Assembly: GCA_948470475.1 (NCBI GenBank)
Contig: OX419336.1
Location: 32,153,415 to 32,217,414 of the forward strand
From: Galaxea fascicularis
Taxonomy: Eukaryota; Cnidaria; Anthozoa; Scleractinia; Euphylliidae
Length of the DNA: 64,000 bases
Reading direction: 5' to 3'
Shown: piece after piece, positions 45,542 through 56,600 of the stretch
How the letters are laid out: the number at the start of each line of letters is the position of its first letter
Numbering within the stretch: the stretch's first letter is position 1
The notes under the pieces: generated by a model
Databases searched by the model: none
Seen by the model: the letters and a program-made list of their open reading frames with translations, nothing else
What the model was told of the DNA's origin: nothing
Made by a program: the position numbers and the translations under genes

Positions 45542-45961
45542 AGTTGTGTGGTGGACACATGTAATGTACTGAAAGGCCAATACAATTGTCCAGTAAAATT
45601 GTACAGCAAATGAGAAAAATTATATAATCTTGCAAATTAAAATGTTGAACATTATTTTGTGACGTACTTTGTTATGTGTGAAAAATGTCATGGGACGTTT
45701 TTCAGTTCAGTGACATTTAAGAAAAAAATACGAAACATCCAAACGTTTCTGATCATAAAGCGAGTAATTTAGGTGTTTTCCACCTGCCTTTAGAATAACA
45801 CCTTTCAAATGAGTGTTGGAATGTAAGGGGGTCAATTTCCTCTATTTTCTAAGCTTACGTAAGTTGGCCAAATGTTATTGGTTGCAACTCGTATAATTGT
45901 GTAATAAGCCTGTCAGTAAGAACTTTGAGTTCTGCCTGCAATGAAATCAGTGAAGATCTCC

Positions 45962-45967
45962 AATAAA
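45962..45967 (+). terminator. Candidate polyadenylation signal of SELENOU
   Basis: AATAAA on the plus strand, about 810 nt after the stop codon and downstream of the SECIS, so a transcript ending here would include the element. Confidence 0.5.
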
Positions 45968-45975
45968 GGCCATGT

Positions 45976-46212
45976 TCCTAAACCTGGTCGGGTTCACCAC
46001 TTGGTAAAAGATTCCGGAAGGTAACAAGGGAACTCTCGTTCAGCCACAGAACTATCCCCCCTCCCTTCCCCTCACAGGAAGAGTCGGGCGAAAACAGTGA
46101 AATTTTGAGATGCACTTGAGAAACAATAGACAACGACATACAGTCGAATTTGTCCAGTGCCACTGAACTATCTCCACCGTAGCTCGCCACTGTCGGGTTA
46201 AATCCCCCAGCC
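45976..46212. other. Intergenic, no gene recognised
   Basis: Short spacer after the SELENOU poly(A) signal. No exon or repeat was recognised. Confidence 0.4.
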
Positions 46213-46366
46213 TAGCCTGCAAACAGGCTCACCATTTGGGTATTCCGAGAGATGGTCGCGTCGACTTGCTGTTGAATGGCGCGCGGTCAATCCTTTAGCT
46301 TTTGACCGCGCGCCATAACAAAGCAAATATCGGAATAACCCATACAGAGAGCCTGTTTGCAGGCTA
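46213..46366. mobile_element. 154-bp MITE with 9-bp target duplication (8/9)
   Basis: Ends TAGCCTGCAAACAGGCTC and GAGCCTGTTTGCAGGCTA are inverted repeats; the end itself contains a smaller palindrome (GCCTGCAAACAGGC). Inside, ATGGCGCGCGGTCAA pairs with TTGACCGCGCGCCAT. The flanks CCCCCAGCC (46204-46212) and CCCCCTGCC (46367-46375) match at 8 of 9. A degenerate relative is near 4775. Confidence 0.85.
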
Positions 46367-46739
46367 CCCCCTGCCCAGCCCAGTATGTACAGCCTACCCA
46401 AAGAGCACATCTTGTCGATCGTGGTTTGTTGACGTAAAACTGCACATTTGATGTCAAAACTCCCTTGTAGGTCACCTAGCTGTCAATCCATGAACAGATA
46501 TGCGTGTAAAGGACTTTCCATGTTCTCTAAAACAGCAGAGCCCGAGGAGCAGTTTTTAAAGTGCGGGGGCCAAGCCCGCCTCTTCAATTGAGAGGAGCGG
46601 GCTAGATCTCTAACAATGGTTAACATGCGTCTAAGTAAGTTTTCATTTTTGGAAATATCATTTTTGGAAATCTTTTTTTTTTTCCACAAAAAGTATGGAG
46701 GCCTTCCTCCCCCCACCCCCCCTAATTAATGTGGCCGTT

Positions 46740-46766
46740 CAAGTTCAAGTTCAAGTTCAAGTTCAA
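46740..46766. repeat. (TTCAAG)n followed by TTTATTAAAG, probable retroposon end
   Basis: Four to five TTCAAG units are followed by TTTATTAAAG. A similar TTCAAG run occurs at 34013-34037 followed by unrelated sequence. Such hexamer tails commonly mark the 3' end of LINEs or SINEs inserted on the minus strand (inference). Confidence 0.4.
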
Positions 46767-47005
46767 GTTTATTAAAGACTTAAAAAACATACAGAGAAAA
46801 AAGATACGCACTGCTCACCGTTCAGATCCGTCCTTGCATTGGGAGTAAGACAGCATCCCATTTTACTGAACTGACGATTTTCAGCTGCACAACAATTCCA
46901 GTACGTCCTATGAGTTCAGCCTCGGGCATTCTGTGGTCATTCACTAAATGTGTTTTGTCGTAGTCTAGCTGGAAAGCTTCATTGTCACATGTTGAAACCA
47001 TTATT

Positions 47006-47500
47006 GTATTTTATTATATGGCTAGTATTTGTATACGATAGAACGCGCGCTCTGATTGGCTAAGCGAAGCGAAGCGCTAGGGCATTATTCTCCCGTAATG
47101 CCCACGGCCCGATTACGGATGATGCAAATTAGGAACAAAAACAACAAAAAGTCATCCAAAGGCCACATTTGTTTTATTTACATTGAAAATTGGTGCCTCT
47201 AGAGCAAAAAACTAAAAACACAACCAGGAAAACTGTTAGTGAAACGTTTGACCTGAGTTTGAAAAAAATTAATGAATAAATTTCTGTGAAAGGATGACTT
47301 GTGCTCAAACTATTTTTTTCCCCTTAGAACCGTTATTTTAGCCATATAATAAACAACTTAATAACCTCGACCGTTCGGTCTTTACGGGAAAATCTCAAAC
47401 CTCGGCCTAGCTGTATTGACCTCGCTATCGCTCGGTCAATACGGCTAGGCCTCAGTTTGAGATTTTCCCGTAACGACCTCACTCTCGGTTATTAAGTAGT
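47006..47500. mobile_element. Compound palindromic repeats just upstream of ACTR6
   Basis: TTTATTATATGGCT (about 47010) and AGCCATATAATAAAC (about 47341) form an outer inverted pair. Immediately after, a second palindrome (47357-47496) pairs ACTTAATAACCTCG with CGGTTATTAAGT and GGGAAAATCTCAAAC with GTTTGAGATTTTCCC. It ends about 125 bp before the ACTR6 ATG, so it must overlap or adjoin the promoter. Confidence 0.7.
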
Positions 47501-47621
47501 TATTAAATTAACAAGTTGAAACTGTAACAGACCAGAGTGGAAATCGTGGCACTGAAATATGAGGAACTGGGACCGCCTTCTGCTAATTCGAGGAGCTCTG
47601 GTACCCAGTCGTGAATCCAAG

Positions 47622-48044
47622 ATGGCGGTTCTGGTGCTCGACAATGGCGCCAGCACAGCCAAGCTCGGTTTTAATACAACAGACAGCCCAAGGTAAGATA
47701 AATATACCATAACTGATTTCTTTGTTATTTATTAAACGCTTTATTGTCTTTTTATCTTGCTTAGGCTCATCCCGAACTGTATTTTCAAGGCTAAGAGTGA
47801 ACGCAGAAAGCTTTTTGTTGGTGATCAGATCGAAGAATGTAAAGACTATTCGGGTCTGTTTTACGTGATGCCTTTTCAAAAGGGCTTCTTAGTCAACTGG
47901 GATGTAGAGAAGCAGATCTGGGATTACATGTTTGGCAAAGACGTCATGAAGGTAAAAACGCAGCGTAAGAAATGTTCAAATAGTAACACCCGTGCACCAG
48001 ACGTCTGCGGAGCTCGAGTACGTACAGTACATGAATAAAGGGGG

Positions 48045-48080
<36 letters not shown>

Positions 48081-51000
48081 GAAGTAGTACACAAAGATTT
48101 TGGTATTATCAACAGAGTTGATAAATGTAAATTGACCACCGTACAGGGATTCTAAAAGCTGACGTTTCGAGCGCTAGCCCTTCGTCAGAGCAAATCCAAA
48201 ATGCTCTGACGAAGGGCTAGCGCTCGAAACATCTGCTTTTAGAATCCCTGTACGGTGGTCAATTTACATTTATCAACTCTGTTGATAATACCAAAATCTT
48301 TACGTACAGTACAGCAGAACCAGAAGCATATACCTGCAGCAGAACCAGAATTTATATGCTTCTGGCAGAACTTGACGAGATCCTGGGCGTACAGAGCCCT
48401 GTTTACTAGTTAGTCGCATGTACCACGGGTAATACGATGCATACACTGAATAACAATGGCGTCCATTGTAGTATGCCTCGTTCTTCAAAAGTCTCCGACA
48501 TATGTAAATGATCGATGTGGATGGGTATTCTTTAATTGCTCCGACATTCAAGTTTATTGTACTTTTAATAAAATTCGATTGCTGTAACTTTGAAAAGATG
48601 CACGTTAACACTGCAACTTTCTGTGAACTTTTAATATTCAGTAAAGCTGATTGTCAGTGTTACAGAAAACCTGATCTTCTGGCAATGTCCTAGATGCTGT
48701 CATTGTTTTTATCATTAAAATACATCAAGGAACTGAGCCCTTTAGGAATTGTGACTGAAAATGGAATATATCAACAATCGATGGCAATCAATGCCAAATA
48801 GGCCATTTGATAATCGATGAAAATCAGTGCCAATCGACAATCACACCAACCTGGATGATCGATTGTTCATTGATTATAAATACCAACCGATTAAATAGCA
48901 TTGAGTGCCATTGACTGCCATTGATTGTCATCAGTCATCGATTTCATCGATTACTTATACCCTGATCATCACAGTGGTCAAAATAGACCTGTTTTATGAA
49001 TTTGTATGAGGCAGTCTCCTGCTCAAGTGCTATTGGCAGAATTCATGGTAGAGGCGAGAAACCCATCCAAGATGGAAATCGTCTCTTTGACAGGTTTGTT
49101 GGTCAAAGTTACAGTGTTTTTGGTTAAAACCATTAATTTGTGTCCAACTTATACCTCCAGTTTAACTGTGTCATATTTGACTTTGTTTAAGGTTGACTTT
49201 TCTGAAACTACCATTCTTGTGACTGAGCCACACTTCAACTTCAGTTCAATCAAAGTATGTGTGATGTTTTTACACAGCTAACAACCTTCTGTACACTGTA
49301 TGAGTATCTGGTCTGTGTTGCGTGTGAATGAAGGCGGGATCCTAAAGGCCCTAGCAAACGGCTTCAACATTTGCTTCAACACCCTTTCGATTTTGTTGAA
49401 TGGCAATGTTGAAAGCGTTTGCCACCCCCTTTCCAACTTGTTGAAACGTGTTGAAACGATGTTGACTCTACATTAAAAGAGTTTAAAAGCCTTTAAACTT
49501 TGCTTCAACATGCGTTCAACATTTCTTTTGTTCTCTGGAATGTTTGGAATGTTAAAACGGAGTTGAAGTCATTTGCCCCGCTCTTTCAACATTGTTGAGC
49601 AAGCGCTGGGGCCTGAAACTAATTTCCAGGCCACTCACTAAGTTTTGTTGAATGAAATGTTGAAACCGTTTGCTCATCCCACTGTTCAACATCATTCAAC
49701 AACCTTCCAACAGCGTTCAAAAAAATTGAATGTATGTTGAAGCAAATGTTGAAGCCATTTGCTAGGGCCTTAAGCAATTCAGGTGACACAGGGAGGTAAC
49801 CATGGCAACCCTGTGAGTGGGAACCACTCAAGTGAGCAGCCGCCAACCAGCACCGTCACACTGAAATAAATTCAGTGGAATACTTACCATTTACCATACT
49901 TACCAACCTTGACCTCTAAAGGGTGGGAGGGAATGGGACCAGAATCTGCAAAACATTCGCTCAAAGAACTAAGCAAAGGCTGAATTAATCTGCAAAGATT
50001 TGCTATGGCTGCATGAATCAGCAAATATTGGCAAGCGATGATCCACTTTGTTTGCTTGAAGCTAAGCATATGTAATCCGTCCCTGCAAATTCCATGGGTG
50101 GCCACCTGCTGATTACTAGCACAAATGAGCAAGACTGCTTGAGTTTAACTTTGCCTAAATTGCATTCAGCCACATTTAAAAATGATATCAAGCAAAATCG
50201 TCTTGCGTGATCCTGTCCTTAATTCTCATAACCACTTTGTTTTATGAAGTGTTCATAATTATTACAAGGAGAAATTTGATGTTGATCACTCTATAATAAC
50301 AGATGAACTAAAAATGTGCTTCTCTAGAACAAATTACTATCATATAGGGTTGTTCTCTAGGATGCTATGGATGAAATTCTGTTTGAGGAATACAATTTCA
50401 AAGCCATCTGCCGTTCAACAGGTAATGTACATTTTGTTATGTTGTCATGCTTATTTCTAGTTCCTTGTGCTAACATTTCATGTTGCTGAAATAGTGTGGT
50501 GTCTTTTAATGTAAAATACCAGTACAGTATGTCTACATATTCCATTTCTGATTTTGTATTCCAAGCTGCTCAATTGAGTGCCTATAAATGCCACAATGAT
50601 GAGTCAGAGAAGCATCTCATGTGCCTGGTTGTAGACTCAGGATATTCCTTCACGCACATTGTACCAGTTTTCAATGGCAAAGTATTAAAAAAGGGTGTAA
50701 AAAGGTAAGAGAAATCTGCATACCTTGTTATTTGATCAGTTTACTTTCTAACCTATTTAAAGTTTTTAACCCTGAGAGTGATCAGCATGAAACTTCTCCT
50801 TGTAAAATATCAGCAGTTTATAAAACAGAGTGGTCACAAAAAATTAAGAGCAGGATCATGCAAGGTGAATTTGCTTCGGCAGGGTTGTTATTAGAAACTG
50901 GAACCTGTCGAGCAAGTTGAATTCTGAGTGGCCTACATTTGTAATGATTTAATGTAAACATGGGCGTGATGTATGCCATAGAATGTGGAGAAGCAACTTT

Positions 51001-53579
51001 GATGTTTTTCGGAAATATAGTTAAGATTATTAGTTTCATTGCCACAATGTTGTGATGGAGCCCAATGATCTGATCTGATATAATCCACATGCACTGTAAG
51101 CTGGTACCACAGCTTATTGCTGCCTGGAAAGATGCAAGACCTTGCTGAAAAATGCTTAAAAGTGTTTGTGCACTGTTCATGCATTTGCTAATGGCCACAC
51201 TCTGATCACCTTATCTTTGAAGTATGCAGGAGAATCCAGTTATTGGCAGTGGCATAGTCAATATGCTGTTTCTTTTTTTTTTTTTATCGAAGCAGCAGCA
51301 GACCTAACTCAGAATTTCTGTGGAAAATCGCTGGCTCCCAGCCATTGGTGACAGCCCTCCTGAAGATGCTTCGGGGCAAAATCATAGTTATTTCATCAAG
51401 CCTCTCTCTATTTTTTTCACTTTTATTCTTATTTATCCCCCAGGATTAATGTTGGTGGTAAACTGTTGACGAATCATTTAAAGGAAATCATATCGTACAG
51501 GTGGAAAACAGTTTGGTGTGGTCTATTTTATTTAATGTTATTAATATGACAAAAAAAATTTTCTGATATAGCTGACTTGTACAGTATATGTAAAATGCAG
51601 ATATTTTGTGAATTTAGTAACAGTTTACAACAGAGTTAGCATATTCTTTGTTGAGTTGCCCCATTTAATAATTTCCTCTATTTTAAATACTGTTAGGGAA
51701 AGATTTTTATTAGTTATACTCTTTTTAGTACTCTTCTGACAGTGGAAGAATTCAGACCTTTTTACTCTATAGGTAATAATTATGTGATGTTTTTTGTCAA
51801 CCAACTTCTAGGCAGTTGCACGTCTTAGATGAAACTTATGTGATGAATCAGGTAGGAGGGTTAAATAGAAATATTATTACAGAATGTTTTTCCTTTGAAG
51901 TATGAAGTTCAGCAGTTTTAGAGCATTTCTTTAGGATATTACATGGTTCACAGTGACCTTCAGTGGCTTTAATATCAATTTTTGCAGGTCAAAGAGGACA
52001 CCTGTTACGTGACAGATGACTTCTACAGAGACATGACTTTTGCTAAGTATGTGCAGTAATGATTGAGCTTAACCTTGAAAATACATAGAATCTAGAATAA
52101 GCTTGCTACACTCAGGGGTTCAATTTGAAGTCAGATGTCAGACCTAACATCTGGTTGTTTGACATAAAAAGTCGGGTAGTAGCATACAAAATAGTTATTT
52201 TCTGAAGTATGCCATCCACTTGTTTAACCTGTCAGCCCTAACATCAACATGTATATTCTCTTAACTGGTCTTCTCACATATTTCTTATACTGGTACTAGT
52301 TCAGAGAATTTGGTTTAAATATCATTGAAACATTAATTTCATGTTTGATGACCATTAATTTTCTTCATTGTCCTAACCTGTGTGTTAGTTGAAATGGTGA
52401 TACTTGGGTCTCATGTTTCACTTACACTCAAGGTTGAGAGGTGCTAAAAACACAGTGGTGCGGGACTACGTATTACCTGACTATACACATATAAAGAGAG
52501 GCTATGTTAAGGTGAGTAGAGTCAGTTCTAAATTCCAAAGTTTGACAGGTGACATTGCTGCAAAGTACTGCTTTGCACCAGTATATTTAGGATTAATAAA
52601 ATATTAAAATATATGTAGAGCATGTGGTTTGTAGCTCAACTTGGTCTTGGAGTGGGTATTCTCTTGTCTGCCGCATTAATCCACAGCAAAGATCGGAAAA
52701 AATTGTTGTAGATGACAACTGCCCAGAGGGCCTCTCTTGGTACAGTGTATTTTAAACCACTCTAAAAAATTACTTTGGCCATATATCATTCTGGCTTCAA
52801 TCCATATTTTAGATGGCTCATTCACCAACTTTATGTTTGAGGTTTAGAAAAGTATTGTATGTACATTGTTGGTGTACATATGAGTTTACCAAACATCCAT
52901 TAGCATTTGACAGACTTATGCCACAATCTCGTTTTTACCTTTTCACATCGGCCATAATTTTCTTCATCAACTAATAATTATTGTTATATGCACATTTTAC
53001 AAAAGTCCAATTAAGATTGTGAGTTTCAACTCAGTATATTGTATTTAAAGGTTTTATGACATTGTGCATGTTAAGTGATTTATGGTGCACCCTATGCATT
53101 TATTGATTGATTTGCATCTGACACCGGGGTGGTAACTTACTTTTGAATAGTACTGTATAATTATCTTAGTGAAGCCTGACGAAAAGCAAATTTACATATT
53201 AGAAATAAATGGCATAATTTCTATGTTGGGTTTTAGAATCCCTGTATGGTGATCAATTTACTTTTTTATCAACTCCATTGATAAAACGTACATACTGTAT
53301 ACACTAGTCATCCTGTGAGTCAATAGATAACATGTCATAATGGGAAAAATCCTGTTAGTGGAATATCTTACTAGTTTGTTCTCAACATGCAACTTTATTG
53401 ACCACCAAAAACGGGGCTACATACACCTGTACATGTCAAAGGAGCAACTACATTTTGTTAATGGTGTTATTACTGCGTGATGCAGTCGTAGTCTATACCC
53501 ACATTTCACCCGTGCTCGCCACAAGAGTCTCCAGTAGCTCAGTGGTTAGAGCATCCGTACTAGATCTCGGAGGGTCGTG

Positions 53580-53610
<31 letters not shown>

Positions 53611-56600
53611 TCTGAGTTCCCATAAGATGCAAAATATCTTTCATTTCATGAAGTTATTATTATTATTATTTGTATTTTCAGTCAGCAACAGAAATGTTAC
53701 TTGGATCTAAAAAGGAAAATGAACAGGTTTGTTTATATAACGTGCCTTATGTGTAAAACAAAGAGCAAACAAACCACATGTATTTAATTCTCTCCAAACA
53801 TTCAGTCAAAACTGTATTAGAGGAGGGACAAAGAACAAAACAGAGAGAAGAATCATCTGTGTCGGAAGAAAAACGTTCGACCCTTTTGGCCCTATGACCC
53901 TCTGACCTCTTCTCTCATTGGAATCTGCCAAACTTCTTGGTAGAAAGCAAACGTCATACCCTCTTTCTGCTCTTTAGACCTGTAATGATGGAAGGATGAT
54001 TACCTAATTTCCCACCCTGAGGAAATCCTGCTCCATGTCTCTGCGTTTCGATCCTCCTCTTTCCCTCTGGCTCCCTTACTGAGGGTCTTTACTCTAATTT
54101 TTGTTACGTTATGTTGGAATGAATTGATACCAAACTTGCAATTGAGTGATGTACATGTAGTGCTAAGCGTGCAATGTACAAGGTATTGGTTGACTTGGTG
54201 AGCGACACTGAGCTCTTAATGGCAGAGAAGTATTTTCATGGTGTCACAGATATTGCAAGCAGATGTTTTAGAACCAGTGGCGGTGAAAGTGATTTCACTA
54301 TCTTTTTACAAAAAATTTAATTTGCAGGTAACCAAAATGAAACGGTGCATTAGCTGCCTCTTTGGGAATACAACTGTAGCCCATTACAGTTGTGTGTTGA
54401 GTGACCGGGCCTTTGAGTCCGAGACTGGGGGTGACCTGCTGTTTGGTACAGACCTCACTGCTTTTCTCATGTAAATCATGTTGTTGTTATGCTAACTAGT
54501 CCACGTTTGCACGAGAAAGACAGAGAGGTTTGTATCAAAACAAGGTCACCTCCAGCCTCGCTTCTACTCAAAGGCCAGGTCACTCAACACACAACTGTAA
54601 ACTGGGCTTTGATCATTCAGGTGGGATGAGGGTGGCGACTCTCTGTAGAACTATAAGATGGGATTAGGGCCTGTTAAACTGTTTCATTAGCTTTTAATTA
54701 TGTTTGCTCTGTTAGATATTACGGATGAATAACGAGAGATTTGCTGTTCCGGAGCTGCTGTTTCATCCTTCTGATATAGGTACGCTGATGACCTGTCCCA
54801 GTTGTTTGAGCTACGTAAATACACGTATTATTGAACAAGTAGATTCCATGTGGCGGTGCGTGTGCACTGTGAAAACGCACGGATGACGTCAAAACGTGGT
54901 AACAACAAACAAGTACGCTACGAGCGCCACACACACAGTGCCAAATGGAATCTATTCTTTTTGCACACCATTTTTTTTTTACATTTTCTTTGACTCGTGT
55001 CGTCATTCCTGCGGAAACTTGACCAGACCAATCAAAACGCGAGATCAACACTGTCTATTGTATAAAGAATTATCGGAAATATGGTTATGTGCATTTTGAA
55101 GTTATTTTTACCCGTCGCCTTCAGTGTAGTGAAAAGGACATTTCAGTGAGTCTTTTATGATGTCACTGCAGATCAGAGTATCAAGTTTCGAAACAAGCAC
55201 ATGGTTTCAGTTGAGTTTATTTACTAAGAAAACAAAGCTTTTTTATTGCGGAACAAAGGCACGAAAAAACTTGTAAGTGTCGATCAGTTTTACTAAGCTT
55301 TCTCGTTCGTTCTTTATTCAGTTTTCTGTTTCGCTTCATTCAGTCATTTATGTGTTTAATTTCAGTGAATCGCTTGTTCGTGTGACATTCAGCGCATCTC
55401 AAATTTTTCCCTTTGTTACCGTTGTTAAGTAGAGAACATTGGGTTCCTACATTCAGCTTCCCATGGGTTTAATCCCAAGTAGACTATGAGTAGTCGGTTT
55501 TTGTTCCTGAAATCTTCGGCGCGCGGAACTGTTTATATTATGCAAATTAGGGAAAGAAACGAGGAGAGAATGGGGAGAGGCAGGAAAAAACCTTCCCTTT
55601 CCTCTTCCTCCGCGCCTGCGCTTCTCGCGGCTCGCGCTCACCCCTCGCATATCGCAACCCTCGCAACCCTTGGAAAAGAAAGAGACTGCTCGCAGTCTAA
55701 TCCCAAGTTGTGCTTTCCACAGTTGGCTTCAGTGCTGTCCAATCTGTTGTTGTGCGTCCTCTCTTTTGCCCGTCTCTTTCGATTTAGTGACAGTTTCTGT
55801 GGTTTTCCGTTTTCGTGCGCGTGCTCATGTCAACTGAATAATGTGCGCAGTACAGCTGTACAATTTTTGCTGTCCTTTCACATGAAGAACGCTTTTGCTA
55901 TTCTTTTTTATCAATGGTATCATTCATTTGGGTCTTTGAAAAATGTTTGTCGGCCACACAGTAAGTTCAGAGCTTCCTGTAGTCTCCTTTCGGAGTCACA
56001 GTGAACATGTGCGCTGCTCTGTTTATTGGACACAGATTCAGTATGGTGTATATTTGATATTTGTATGATATGATATGATATATGGTATGATACGATATGA
56101 TATACCATTATTGTCATGATTTATTCATTTGGAAGTATTATTGTTTATTATTATTGTTGTTATTTTTACTTTGTAGGGATTCAAGAAATGGGAATACCCG
56201 AGGCTATTACTCACGCTATAGAACAGCTGCCGATAGGTAAGCATCTGGAGTGCATGTTCGCCAAGGGGAAGGATTTTATCTTTTATTTAGCCGAGTCGAG
56301 ATATGCCGGGTTTATGAACTCCCAAAAACTAAAATGACAACATCAAGCACACTGCAACTTAAATGCAGGATTTAAACCGTTTCGAACACTGAACTCCTTA
56401 GCATTACTGCTCTAAAGAGCTACCTGTTAGAATCTAGTAATCATGTCATTTTACGCGGTTCTGCATTTTCCGCAAGTTACAACCCAAACTCAAGTGGTGT
56501 ATAGTAAGTGTTATCACGAAACTTTTTTTTTTTCAAATCAGTTCTTAAGTGTCCCAACATCTACAAACACCATTTTACTCCAACAATGTAGTGTTTCCTC

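Noticed and set aside
53529..53604. Functional tRNA gene
   Set aside because: A and B boxes are present but the acceptor stem does not pair properly and a SINE-type tail follows. A similar degenerate copy occurs at 8.8 kb.
55486..56004. 172-codon plus-strand open frame
   Set aside because: It lies inside ACTR6 intron 11, contains a MITE terminus and low-complexity Ser/Ala/Arg runs, and shows no domain.
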